DNA of 64,000 nucleotides. Origin: Cylicocyclus nassatus. Lineage: Eukaryota; Nematoda; Chromadorea; Rhabditida; Strongylidae. Each line of letters starts with the position of its first letter. The first letter of the stretch is position 1. Below are positions 48,201-60,163 of the stretch, piece after piece. The translations under genes and the position numbers were made by a program. Where the stretch lies: NCBI GenBank assembly GCA_958299035.1, contig CATQJL010000223.1:5445753-5509752 (forward strand), read 5' to 3'. Below the pieces are notes generated by a model, which ran no database searches, was not told the origin of the DNA, and saw only the letters and a list, made by a program, of their open reading frames with translations.

Positions 48201-49475
48201 TCAATCAGCTAGATCGGTTTGTGATGTAGCATTTTCCATCGACTGTAACACTCTCTTCTGACGCTGAAAGTAAATGAATGAGTCTACTGAAACAATGAAG
48301 CGTATCAAATTAACAATGGCAACCAAAAGCAAAACAGTACTCGTACTTACACTGCTTGGCTTCCATTTCCCGTGAACTTCATCGTATGTGTAGGCTCGGA
48401 CGTCTCTCCTAAAAAGCAAGCATTAATCGAAAGAAAAACTCAAAATAAACTTATAACCTACAGGGCTTTCTGTAGCGACCTGTATAGGCAAGGTCGCCAT
48501 TTCTCCCTTTCCCTGGTCATTTGCTCGAGCGCCTCGTTCCTCTCGGCGTTGCTATTTCCCAGGCCTTGATAAAATCTGCAATAACGGAATTTGAATAAAT
48601 AGTGAGAAATGTAAACTTACTTTGATCGAACGAGGTCGGTCGAATTTCCCTTCCGCAATTCATCATGACCCAGACCCATAGCGTCTTCTCCAAAGTCTGT
48701 AATCATCGATCATTGGTTAATGAAAAAGATTGTCCTCCTTACCTATGAGGGCCTGTTCTATAGCATGTGGCAGGCTTTGCAATTGTTCATCCCTTCCGCT
48801 CTTCCCGTTGAGACGTAGGGCGTAGTCCTGGATCTTCCGAGGTGGATCTGTCATCTGAAACAAAGCATCGGTCAGTTTCACTTGTATGCTGAACTTACCA
48901 GTTGCAGAACAGCACGATAAAGGGAGGTGATTTGTTGGTAGGTAGAGTCCCTCGGTCTAGGTATCCAGTCGCTAGCGGCGTTGTTTAGGATGAGCTAAAT
49001 AAATTGAATTTTGGAAAAACTACTGGACATGAGTTAACAAACCTCCATGAAAGGAGCTGACTCCTTCACTACCCAGCATTTGCAGCAATTGGACGAGACG
49101 ACCTTCAGATGAGTAGACTCCGGAAACGCAGTGGTTGTTATATCCATCGTTCGCTTCGTTTGTGATAGCTGCACACGCGTCAAATCGGCCTGTAAAAGCA
49201 GTATATCCGATAGAATCATCTCTGACTGATATGTGCATGAGAAGAATATAAACAAAGCCACCAGCCTCACGAACAAGTGCAGTAAATAGAGCGAGATTTC
49301 AATTAAGTCAGTAGAGCTTACACGCACATTATCTGTAAGACTAGACTGACCAATTGAACTCGAACTCAAGGGGTAATTAACCCTCCTCTCAAGTCATAAT
49401 GAGTTGTACCTGCTGGCGTAAGTCATGCCTTCGACTGCACAAGCTGCCAACTTCGCACTTGATTAAGGTGACCAC
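48201..49475 (-). CDS. Family-A protein A3, diverged inverted paralogue, 5' incomplete
   Basis: Minus-strand exons join in phase: 49410-49475 (tentative), 49043-49189, 48899-48994, 48743-48854, 48621-48696, 48462-48575, 48351-48408 and 48201-48263. The C-terminal region follows A1 and A2 step by step: VKESAPFME matches NYGPPFK, YALRLNGKSGR matches YAVRLQNFGR, FGEDAMGLGHDELRKG matches FALDGLGLRADELRRG, FYQGLGNSNAE matches FWLRLGNDDIA, and RDVRAYTYDEVHGKWKP matches EDVRRYVVVDGKLRP. Intron phases agree at these joints. The tail is RQKRVLQSMENATSQTDLAD. The N-terminal MVT-FVLLE exon was not found between here and ARL5, so the 5' end may be lost, diverged or within 49480-50440. It diverges from ARL5, which starts at 50445 on the other strand. 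Confidence 0.65.
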
Positions 49476-49794
49476 CTTGATGGAGAACACAAACAAAACA
49501 GAAAAACAAACAAACAATACGAAAATTCCGTTTCGTTCCTTCCCTTAGACGGAATAGTGAACAAAATCTCCAATACATACTCTCCCCGGAACTCCTCAGT
49601 AAGGAAGGAGAGCATAAAAAAGTAAACAAAAGTGAAAATATTGTTACAAGTCATTTCAAAGGATTAAAGTGTATGGAAACGTGAAAATATATAATAAAAA
49701 TACTTAAAATAAAGATTAATAAGAGTTCGCAAAAGAAAAATTCACGGAAAACTGGAAATCCGAGCTTACAGGGATGGATTTGAGGCTTTTTTGA

Positions 49795-50060
49795 CTGAGA
49801 TGGCGTCCATATGGGTGTGCGGGTCGCTAGTAAAGAAAGTGGGCGTCCGTATGGGTGTGCGGGCCACTGCTGAATTTTTGGATCTCAACATGGGTGTGCG
49901 GGCCGCCCGCAGCGTGGGTTGACAGTGCGCGCGGGTCGCCAGCTCGAACGTATGGGCCGCTACTGGGCCTGGTGCATTTAGCGCTGGCGTTTAGGCGCCG
50001 CGGCTCAGCACCAAAGCCGAGTTGGGCGAGCGGGCCGCTGCAACAATTGTCTGAGTTACT
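49795..50060. other. GC-rich block with repeated ATGGGTGTGCGGG motif, between A3 and ARL5
   Basis: ATGGGTGTGCGGGYCGC-like motifs recur three times (49815, 49850, 49890) within a GC-rich stretch between the divergent A3 and ARL5 genes. It could be promoter-associated or another repeat; nothing decides this. Confidence 0.3.
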
Positions 50061-50444
50061 GTAGGGGACGGTGGGTTTAGAAGGGCCGTCTCCCAGCCAA
50101 GAGCACTGCTTTTGTATTGGCTGACGTACGTTGCGGCGTCGGCGAAAATTTCGCGCCGATCGTACCTCCTGACCGTTCCCCACATATAGTCCCCTGCCCC
50201 TTGCGATGCATCAATGACTATACAGCAGCATGTCCGCCACACTTTCATGTCTTGGTAAGGACGAGAATGAATCGATGGTTCTAGCGGCGCCTGCCTGATC
50301 GCACGCCTAATATAGCGTGGCCGCATTTGCGGAATCGGGACAAATTAGCCGTCATGCTGCGAGGTTGACCTGATCCAGGTTGAAGATACCCGCCCGATGT
50401 CGCTGTTCATTGTTCATCGTTGAGGAAGTCACGTATGCTGAGTG

Positions 50445-53400
50445 ATGGGACTAGTATTGGCGAAACTATGGCGGTTATTATGGTCCGGAAAAGGTTTGAC
50501 TTAAATGTGGCTTTTTCTCACTTTGCCTGTAACAGTTCTTGTGAAATGTACGCGCAAAGCAAAGGGGAGGGTAATCACGATATGTTTTCAGACCACAAGA
50601 TCATAATTGTTGGTTTGGACAATGCAGGGAAAACTACAATTCTATACAACTGGTATGATGCTTTCAAGCATAGTCCTTATCTTGGTTTCTTTACTTTTTA
50701 TTTTGTTTTTTTTTTCTATCTTTCTTCGAATTGAATCACAAGTGAAGAGAAACCATTCGCATATTGACAGTTGCGGGACCCAAGCTTTCTTTTTGGGGCA
50801 AGTCGTCCTTTCATCCTAAAACGCTGAATGACGGGCACCTATCAGACTTCCCTCAAAAGCTCTGAAAGGAGAGACCATTAGATTATAGGGACTCTAGCCA
50901 GGGCCCGGCACAGATCGTCTGAAAGCAGGCTGGACTTCGTTTTTGAAGCAAAAAGCAAAGGAGATATCGTTTTTGACGATTTGGGGCCCAGCACCGAGAA
51001 TAAGCGCCGTTTAGTCGAATACAAGCTTTTCAGACAGGTTATCACACGATTGACATGCTCTATCGTGTATGGCGAAAAGTGCGCGCAATTTGAAAGCAAA
51101 GCTAAAATAAACAAATTGCTTGTTTGCAGTGCACACAAAGTCATATGATACCAAAATTGTACTGTATACATTAAAAATTATTTGCAAAAGAATTATGTAA
51201 AAGGTTTAAAAACTTATGTGAAGTAATACGTTTTCCAGAATTAGATCGTCTCCAGACGGCCACCAGACGATCTGAGATCGTCTGGAGCATATATTTCTGT
51301 CACTTCACATAAGTTTTGGATTTTTCTATCATGGGCGGATTCCCCGGTCAAAAATCTACCCCTGAGCATGAAAACATTTTCATATCATTGCCTTTCCTTT
51401 GTTTTTTGCCTTCATTTTCTCATATATCGCTTTGTAAAATATCGCGCTCCAATTCCAAACTCTTGTGCATGCGTAGTACTCAGCTCCAATTTGGATTTTC
51501 ACTCTTATCTTACGTTTTATCTTTCAGAGTAGTAACTCTTTCTTATTTTCATCTTCTCCTAAGCAAATAGGTCAAAAAGGACTTCGTAAAACTTCCGAAA
51601 GTCATAGAAGACTTCGTTTTCAGAAACGCTAGAAACCGACTCGTGCCGGGCCCTGACTCTAACAAGATCCCCATTTCTGGTTGTCTCCTTACCTGACCTT
51701 ATTTGTTGCGCTGATTACCAAAATATACATCGGAGCGACGGAGGTAGAAAGCTTGCATTCATTTTCGCTGAACGTAGACGAACGTAAAGCTGCGTCAAGT
51801 CCAAAGAGGAGTGTCTTCATCAAAATCTTTGATACACACTCGCATAGGTGCGAAGGCCTGAGATGGGTACCCTCCAAAGTGAAGGGGGTCTCAGGAGTTT
51901 TTGACCCTCAAAAGTGAAGGGGGTCCAAAAATTGCCGACGTCGACCGGGGGGGGGAATTGGAAAAAATTTTTTTTTCAATTTTTTAACTTTATTTTTTCC
52001 AAATTTTAATTGTAACAATTTTCCTATTTTCTTGCTTTTAAATTTTCTAAATTTATTTGTATACATTTTAACATAGTAAAATGTTTCCGAGTACTTTTTT
52101 GATGAATATCATTTCATTATCATGTATCATGGAAGCAAAAATCGGGACCGGACCCTCCTCACTGGGACGAAGCAGGTGCTAAGAGTTAGTTAGATTAAAG
52201 TTGAGATATCGGAGCTGAAAAATCCAATCTTAGGCATTCCATGAGACGAGCAGTATTGAGTTGATATGGGAGGGTGCATGGTCGTGAAACGAATGGCTGG
52301 AGTGGTGCCTACACGTGGGCTTGTACGAGACTCAGAAAAAGACATTTTGTGGTTATAATGTGGATATAAATTAAATAATTTGCCATCGTATTGTGTCTAT
52401 TAGGATAAACAATAAATGGAATTGTTGTACACAATCGAATTTGTATATATTGAGTGAAGGCAGAGAACCAGGTTTTAGTTGCCAACTATACCCCCCCCCT
52501 TCGAGCCAAAAAATTTCCATATCTCGGTGGGGAGGTCATCTCATGATCTAATTTTTTTTATCTTGTAAGGGAGGGTGTGCTTGAGATAACTAGGGCTGTC
52601 GCAAAAGAATCTGCTGAAGCAGAACTTCTGAAGCTTGAATTTTACGCACAAATTTATGCGTCTTCAACTCGGTGCTTTTGCTCTCCTTTCTTAAAGCAGA
52701 TCCTTTTGCGACAGCCCTAGTTATATCAAGTGGACCTCCCTCTACAAGATCGTGAAAAAAGTAGATCACGAGAGGACCTCCCCGCTGAGATATGAAGCGT
52801 CAAATTGAACCACCCAAAATCGATTTTTTTGCTATAACTCTTATGTAAATAAACAAAAGTAAACAAGGAGCTGGAATCAGAATCTACCCTTCAAGAGCTT
52901 TCGAATGATATATAATATGTGGGGGTTCCTTGTTTTTTTTTCGCCCTGCGACAGGGGTTGAGACGCTCCAGTTATGCGATCTCAACCCCGCCCACTTTAA
53001 TGCATGTAGAAGGGGGGGATAGACCTGAGATCGCATAACTGGAGCGTCTCAACCCCTGTCGCAGGGCGAAAAAAACAAGGAACCCCCACATATTATATAT
53101 CATTCGAAAGCTCTTGAAGAGTAGATTCTAATTCCAGCTCCTTGTTTACTTTTGTTTATTGACATAAGAGTTATAGCAAAAAAATCGATTTTGGGTGGTT
53201 CAATTTGACGCTTCATATCTCAGCGGGGAGGTCCTCTCGTGATCTATTTGTTTCACGATCTTGTAGAGGGAGGTCCACTTGATATGACTAGGGCTGTCGC
53301 AAAAGGATCTGCTTTAAGAAAGGAGAGCAACAGCACCGAGTTGAAGACGCACAAATTTGTGCGTAAAATTCAAGCTTCAGAAGTTCTGCTTCAGCAGATT

Positions 53401-55920
53401 CTTTTGCGACAGCCCTAGTTATCTCAAGCACACCCTCCCTTACAAGATAAAAAAAATTAGATCATGAGATGACCCCCCCCCCCCCCACCGAGATATGGAA
53501 ATTTTTTGGCTCGAAGGGGGGGGGGGGGTATAGTTGGCAACTAAAACCTGGTTCTCTGCCTTCACTCAATATATACAAATTCGATTGTGTACAACAATTC
53601 CATTTATTGTTTATCCTTATACACACAATACGATGGCAAATTATTTAATTTATATCCACATTATAACCACAAAATGTCTTTTTCTGAGTCTCGTACAAGC
53701 CCACGTGTAGGCACCACTCCAGCCATTCGTTTCACGACCATGCGCCCTCCCATATCGACTCAATACTGCTCGTCTCATGGAATGCCTAAAATTGGATTTT
53801 TCAGCTCCGATATCTCAACTTTAATCTAACTAACTCACCTTAGCACCTGCTTCGTCCTAGTGAGGGGGGTCCGGTCCCGATTTTTGCTTCCTTCCGCATT
53901 CTCATTTCCTACACTCTGTAAATAAATTCTTTTACCTTAAATTGTACTCCACTTCAAGCACACTATCATCTCACCTCAAAAAATTTTCTTTCTCCATCCA
54001 AAGTGAAGGGGGGGGGGTAGCCCAGGCTCCAAAGTGAAGGGGGAGTGAGATTTTTCTCAACCCTTCGCACCTATGCTGACCATTTCTCTCGCTTCCGGTT
54101 CTGTATGCGGCCTCCGAACGATGTAGTAGTCAGGATGTTTACTTTTGCGCAGCGAAATATCCTGAATCCCGGTACTGCCTAGACTCTGCCTACCTGGCAG
54201 GTGCTCATGCACTGTTGTCATAGCATCTGCATTAGGTAGGTGCCAGAGTAAGCGAGTATTTTGTTTAGCTTCGTTCAGCTGCAAAAGGCGCAGAATCAAC
54301 GCTAATTCTGCAACCTGCAGCTGAAGCAGGCCTAGACATTAAGCAGCGCAAATATTCGCTTACTCTGGCACCTACCTTAGCAAACTGGAAAGGACGATGG
54401 TTTGCTCGCTAAGATAGACGCGAACGAGGTGGCCATTAGAGATCAGTACGAGAAGTGCCGTAGTGATCGAACTGCCTACTGGACTATTAGAATTGCTCCC
54501 GGATATAAGCTGCAAGCTGAAGTCGACCCTAATTAGGATCTATTTCCCATAGCAGCATTTCTGTTAATATTATGGGTCTCTGTAAACCCCGCTGTAGCCG
54601 TTGAAACTCTGCTTGAACCGCATAGTTCTACACCCATGGCTGCGCTAAACAGTATTTCTTTGTGAGGAATGGTGAAGGGAAAACGTTATAGGTTGTAAGG
54701 GAAAAACCGCCTTTTGAAGGTAGCGTCCATATCTCGTCTTACTCGGACAAAGGAGGGTTACGAAGTCAAAGTGGCTGGTCACCGCAGCAGCATACCATTA
54801 GTGAGAGCTTGGAGCGCTGGCTCTCTATTCACAGAGCGCTTTGTGGGTATTTTTTGGAGTCGATAAACTAATGGCCGAGGCAAAATCAGTTGCTGCAGCC
54901 CCACTAGACCTTGAAGAAGCAGTAGCAAATGTCAGGATACTTCATTCAATAAATCCTTCTGCCTAATACATCAGTAATTTCATACCCCCTTTGACGTCTA
55001 GAAATGTTGACGATCGATTTTGTTCTGGGCATTATTTGTCCTTGAGCTTCGAAAAATGATCACAACTTATCTTCCATAGGGGTTCTACAGATGCGGAGAG
55101 CAGGTTTCGAACATCCATGCTTTCACGAATGGTAATGGCATTGTAATGATCCGCCACTTCAACTTTGTGATCCTACCTTGTGAGAAATGCCTGGTCTGAG
55201 TTTGAGCCATTTTGCTTTAGAAAGGAATATACTGCAGTCGCACTTGGACAAGTATTAGTTGGCGTTTCGCTGCTCTTGTAACCTGTCGAAATCTAGCGAA
55301 TCTGCCCAGACGCTGCCAGTCACACGCTTGCCAGCTTACATAGCATTTGCAAATAATGCATTGTAATTGCGTCACCAAGAATTATGCTATCGAAGTCAAC
55401 CTTCATTCACCAATCAGCTTCATTTGCATACTATTTATCAAGGGTTACTGGCGATGTTGTCGACACGAAACCAACCATCGGCAGCAACGTTGAAGAGGTG
55501 ACCTACCACAATCTGCGATTGGTCATGTGGGATATTGGGGGTCAAGAAAGTTTGAGAAATTCGTGGTCCTCTTACTATACGCACACGAATGTGATGGTCG
55601 TTGTGATCGATAGCACTGATGCGGCTAGGTTACCTCTCATCAAACAGCTCATGTATGATATGCTAGCGCATGAGGTGAGCTTGACCTATTTTACTGAATA
55701 CAGGGATTGCACGTTTACTTTTTAGGATCTTGCGAAAGCTTCTTTGCTAGTGTTAGCAAATAAACAAGATATGCCAAATGCGAGATCAGCAGCTGAAATT
55801 TCCAGTGACCTCGGGTTGCTGACTCTGAAAACGAGAAAGTGGCAGATACATGGCTGTTCAGCGATCAAAGGTGAAGGTCTAAACACGGCCTTAGATTGGA
55901 TAGCGAACAATATAGCATGA
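50445..55920 (+). CDS. arl-5: ADP-ribosylation factor-like GTPase ARL5
   Basis: Four exons join in phase to 178 residues, the usual ARL5 length: 50445-50493, 50592-50652, 55443-55674 and 55726-55920. The short first exon gives MGLVLAKLWRLLWSGK, with Gly2 suited to N-myristoylation and an amphipathic helix. GTPase motifs are complete: G1 GLDNAGKTT, switch I/G2 TKPTIGSNVEE, G3 WDIGGQ, G4 NKQD and G5 CSA. The SNVEE sequence after the G2 threonine is characteristic of ARL5 rather than ARF1 or ARL1. Known ARL5 proteins act at the trans-Golgi, recruiting the GARP tether for endosome-to-Golgi transport. Exon 3 starts at GGTTACTGGC after TTATCAAG, which restores the conserved spacing to PTIGSN. Intron 2 is 4.8 kb and contains the palindrome at 51842-54076. 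Confidence 0.95.
51842..54076. mobile_element. ~2.2 kb fold-back (palindromic) element in ARL5 intron 2
   Basis: Ends GCATAGGTGCGAAGG and CCTTCGCACCTATGC bound two arms of more than 1 kb that are nearly perfect inverse copies, with the centre at about 52986-53028. Examples of pairing: GGCAGAGAACCAGGTTTTAG (52465) with CTAAAACCTGGTTCTCTGCC (53545), and AACCACCCAAAATCGATTTT with its inverse. Each arm contains a smaller hairpin bounded by CTAGGGCTGTCGCA and TGCGACAGCCCTAG (52588-52721 and 53288-53419). No transposase is seen. Confidence 0.9.
54421..54535 (+). pseudogene. Possible CUB-domain exon relic inside ARL5 intron
   Basis: An open stretch reads EKCRSDRTAYWTIRIAPGYK and LQAEVDPN before a stop. 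The C-x(n)-Y-W-x-I-x-A-P-x-G-Y-K pattern recalls CUB domains of nematode astacins. There is no partner exon, and an inverted pair (GGTAGGTGCCAGAGTAAGCG at 54235, inverse at 54355-54375) lies just upstream, so it may be a transposed fragment. Chance similarity cannot be ruled out. Confidence 0.2.
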
Positions 55921-56893
55921 ACCTATGGCACTGACTCGCAGTCTTAGTTTCACGTTCGGTATTGCGTGTAGGTTCATGCTCATGCACAGACCTTCTCAAT
56001 TCTTGTTTAGTATTGTGTATATTTTGCGAATCTTTGTGTATGCAGATTATCGCTTTTACCACGCGGAATAATGTTATTGTAATATCAGATCAAAAACCTT
56101 TGTATTATCGGGATTGTCAAAAAGCGGTGTGCTTTTGTATTGTCAATTGCATCACAAAGATTATCTATGTTCAGAAAGTTTTTTGTCGACAATTCAAGGC
56201 CAGTTGTTCTTCCAGGTGGAGATAGTGTGATCTGTATATCTACAAGTGCTTTCATGAAATGTGTTAGTGAACATGTTTAAGTGATGTGTTTTATTAAGTG
56301 TGATGTAATGATTAAGTGCCGATACTGATTGAATTTTTCTTTCTTATTATGTACAGTTTCTACAGTGTTGTCTCAGTTTCCAAGGCCATATCTTTTTTCA
56401 GTTAACATAGCTCTGGATGTAACTTTTCGGTCAAGCTTGTAAACACAAGGTTTTATAGAGTCTCAGTACTCGAAGTAGTGGGAAGGTAGTTCTACTGTTC
56501 TGCACTTGCCCGCCAGCTGTGTGAAAATCAGAGTCACCCCTTGCCTTATCGGTGTCGCTATCTCTCCGCAGGATGTCCTTGTTGCGCTTTTCTCAACAAT
56601 CCATGGATGTGCGCATGTCTCCTTTTGTAGATGCTGACAGGGGATGACATTTACCGAAGTGATCCAAGAGCATCTATAAAAATGACTGCCTTTGAATGCT
56701 CATCGTACTGCTATCTATCATCTTTGCAGCCTTCTTCAAACTCATACCACTCGCTGAATAAGGCCATTTGAGTCAAATGCCCTCTTGGTCGATCAGTAAC
56801 TTACATAACCATCTTTTTGAGTGGAGGTACCTGTTTCGAAAAAAGAGGATGAAATGATTATACTTCCATTGCCAGATAATTAGCTGTGACTCC

Positions 56894-57100
56894 AAGGCCC
56901 CGGGCAGACTTCACGCGATTTGATCGTCGCGACTGAATCGCGAGGAGACAACTGTTACAAAATCATTCCATGCCGATCAACTTGCATTCGGTTGTGATAC
57001 TTTTCCAGCCCCAAATTTTTGAATGTGAAATGAAAGTGAATGGAAATGTCGGCGACTGAGTTGCGACGATCAAATCGCGTGAAGTCTGTCCGGGGCCTAA
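56894..57100. mobile_element. MITE M1 copy 5
   Basis: Same ends and body as the copies at 2477, 43348, 45178 and 45507, with small changes (AAATCATTCC for ACATCATTCC). Confidence 0.87.
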
Positions 57101-57152
57101 AGTAGATGAATTTCTATATTTGCGCGGTAAGTAGCGAGAACTCATTCTGCAA

Positions 57153-57299
57153 GCGCTGCATGACGAAGGCGCAATATCTTTGGGCGCGAACGCGACTTCA
57201 CTAGCTGCAGAGCGCATGATTCGCAGGATTTAGGTACAGCGGTGAAGATACGCGCCCGCTTAACTAATACTGCATCTGCGCCTTCGTCATACAGTAGCC
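57153..57299. mobile_element. MITE M4 copy 2
   Basis: GCGCTGCATGACGAAGGCGC and GCGCCTTCGTCATACAGTAG bound a 147 bp palindrome related to 41493-41652. Confidence 0.75.
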
Positions 57300-58885
57300 T
57301 TTAAATATTGTTCATTCTCCGACTAAGAGACACGAACACGCTTTGCGTACGCCTGATTAATAAGGTCAAGAATGTGCTTTAACGCGTTTTATATCACTAT
57401 TAGGAATTCGTGAGAGAACGTGTTCGAGCTCGTTAGAAAGCGCGAGTTTGAACATGTTCTTTCATTCGAATAGTAAGTTACGAGAACGCGTTGAAACGCA
57501 CTCCGAGCTTGACTACTGAAACAGGGGTGTAGGACGATTCGCACAATCGTAATGCTTTCCACACAGGACCACCGCCGCGCGCGACACACCCTGCGGCGGC
57601 TTTTGCCTAAGCAAAACAGGGGAAGGAAAGATTTGCGGCGTGCATAACATGTTAAGACAGGTCAAAATCAGGGAGACTCTGGAGACAGCCCGTGCGAAAA
57701 GACCGTCTCCCCTGAAACAGTGATCAATTTTCATAGTGCAGCAGCTGAAAATCTTTAGAGTTGGGTGGAATTTAAGGGAAAAGCCTCACAGAAAAAAACA
57801 AGATTTTGTTAATATGCAGGGGGACAGTTATGGGCATCACTATTATTACTGTTTGGAATGATTTTGAAAATACCCTTTGATGAAAGTCCATAAAAGTCTG
57901 GAAGATGTAAACAAACCGTCAAATAAGCGATAAAGCAGGTTCTACATGTAGTCTGACAGATGGTTGTTTACACCACAACAGCAAACAAAAACTTAGTGCC
58001 GCGCTAACAAACACGTGAGTGTGAGAGGGCACGTGCAACATCTGTTTGTTAAACGGTCGACCTTGAGATGGTTGCGACTCCCATGCATTTCGATTCTATG
58101 TTCACTAGGCGTTCATTGGTTGTCTATATAGGGTTTCGGTAAAACAACTGCCTTATTATAGCTTTGCCTGCAGCTTCATCGATCAATAAGGTAGCGAGAA
58201 TGGGAAGCTGGCTGGCAGTAGGTGGCAGTGGCTGGCAGAGGCTGCATGGCGTTTGTTGCCCTTTAGAATTTTTTCGTTCTATTGTCTCTTAGGAAATCTG
58301 CCCTCCTCTTTTTCTTAAATCACTCATTCCATGATTCACTGTTTCGCAAAACAACAAAACATTCATGCTAAGGCAAAATTTGATTTGTTCTCATCTTGCC
58401 GAATAAGACACCATCGAGAGATTAATGTCTTGTTTGACGTTATCAGAACACCCTGTCCACCAAGGATAGAATGTCTGCTACTAAAAAAGACAACGATTTC
58501 TTTTTCTATGTGTAATCAGATTCGAAAGAAAATGGTTACTAGTTTTTCTTTCCACCTGCGTATCCTCATGCTGCAGTTGTAGTCGTGTTCCCTGCTACCC
58601 TTGAGCAAAACCCTTCAGGACTTCGCTTGTCCTATTCACTGCGTACACAAGCTTTCCTCGCCTCATATAATACTTCAGAAGATCAAGTGAAATGGATTTT
58701 CTAGAAAACCATTTACAAAAACAAAAAGAACAAAAGTTTGCGTTCTCCCGCCCTTCCGAATAAGGCGGAGCTATCAAATCGATACGTTCTCTAGCCCCGA
58801 TTCTATTTTGATAGCAACCATTTCGAGCCCGCACTTTGCTGCGAGATGGTTGTGCAATCTGTCGTGCATCGACGCCGTCACCGAT

Positions 58886-59110
58886 TTATCGTTGCTGAAT
58901 CGACACTGCCGGCATGATTCTGTCTCGCAAGAGTGATTCTACGAATTTGGCAAAACTTCGGTCGAATGTTGTTTCTTCCAATATGGTTTGGTCTGTTCTC
59001 TGTTCTTGTCTCGATGCCCGATCACTCCATCTTGAATCTGCTCGCTCATTTGAAACGCTCTGATTTCTTTCATTGTCAGCACTGTTCACATTTACGCTAC
59101 AGTTTGCCAC
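58886..59110 (-). CDS. Small polar ORF, 74 residues, possible divergent gene
   Basis: A complete minus-strand frame begins MANCSVNVNSADNERNQSVS, is rich in Arg, Ser, Glu and Gln, and ends FAKFVESLLRDRIMPAVSIQ then QR. It starts 60 bp from the ATG of the plus-strand gene at 59170, which would make a divergent pair. Codon use looks coding-like, but there is no family match and no partner exon. A second minus frame at 58595-58834 lies just downstream and might belong to it. Confidence 0.3.
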   Translation of the reverse strand: MANCSVNVNSADNERNQSVSNERADSRWSDRASRQEQRTDQTILEETTFDRSFAKFVESLLRDRIMPAVSIQQR

Positions 59111-59169
59111 TTTTCATTTTTGATCATAAATCAATACTTCTATGCTTTAGATCCACAAAATTTTCCAAA

Positions 59170-59872
59170 ATGAGTTCCGCTGAGAAGCTGGCGGCTGAAT
59201 ACGAGCAGGATGGAGGACCGGTATGTTTTGACATTCTCTAAGCCAAGTCGATGTCATATGTTCTGCTTCGCTGCTTTTGTAATGAATAATGAAAGTTCTC
59301 AATTCAAAGAAACTCGTGGCAGCAAGGCTCACATCATCTGTGTTCGTTGCTTGAATAAGCTTCTATAAACCATTTAGGAAAAATTTTATCTTTCTTTTTG
59401 AATATTCATTCGGAGAGCGGAGAAAACGTTATGCTCCATCTGAGGTCTTTTCTGATTCGAAAACATTGTCTTCTAGTCTTTCACCCAAATCTCCTTGCAT
59501 CCACTGGTCAAAGCAGGTCAAAAGGATTGGATTAGGGTTAAGAATTGGAGTCTTTCAGTGTTCCTCCGAAAATAAATAGACAATGTAGGATTTCTAATGA
59601 TGGCTAAGGAACTATGTGGAATTTTTGATATAGTTCTGTGTGAAATGTCTCAAGGTGGAACTTTCCTACTAGCATTTGGAAGATTGTCTCAAAATTTTTG
59701 CGGTTCTAAGTAAAGTTTTCTTGCTTAGGAAATCACTGGTTCGTCTGGAAAACGATCAAAAGCAGAGCGTGTTGAGCACAAACACAGCAACCCTGGCGGC
59801 GACACTAGAAAAGTTGTACAAATTGCTCAAAATGGGGAGGCGAAGAGGCGAGAGCAGACTTTGAACAAGTAA
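59170..59872 (+). CDS. Two-exon gene for a 64-residue charged protein
   Basis: Exon 1 (59170-59220) encodes MSSAEKLAAEYEQDGGP; exon 2 (59729-59872) follows a TTGCTTAG acceptor and encodes EITGSSGKRSKAERVEHKHS then NPGGDTRKVVQIAQNGEAKR and REQTLNK before TAA. The product is hydrophilic, with no signal or membrane segment, and looks intrinsically disordered and basic. The ATG lies 18 bp after a CTTTAG that could be an SL trans-splice site. AATAAA at 60158 suits the mRNA end. I do not recognise the protein, but the start, splice and polyA order is clean. Confidence 0.6.
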
Positions 59873-60157
59873 GGTGCGCCCGACAAAGGCTTTGAACATA
59901 GTTTCTACTAAGTTTGCCGTATTCAGCATACCGATGTTATTGTAAAGGATCATCTCATCCCTTTTCAGCGATCATCAATCAAACTCGCAATGACTTCACA
60001 CCTCCTGGTTCTAGGTTGAGCTGTCGTCTGTTCTTGTCCGGGATGTAACTATTCGGGGATTCCAATTATTTTTGTCAGAAGTGTTTTTCTTTATCCTAGA
60101 AAAAAATATTATTCTTTGCATGATATGTGTGTTGATGTTTTTCTTTCCTATGTAACA

Positions 60158-60163
60158 AATAAA
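60158..60163 (+). promoter_or_regulatory. Polyadenylation signal
   Basis: AATAAA about 285 bp after the stop of the 64-residue gene. Confidence 0.5.

Larger units (their letters stand above)
55921..58594. other. 3' flank of ARL5 and intergenic sequence
   Basis: Apart from the M1 and M4 elements, only short open frames without splice support are seen. Confidence 0.4.
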
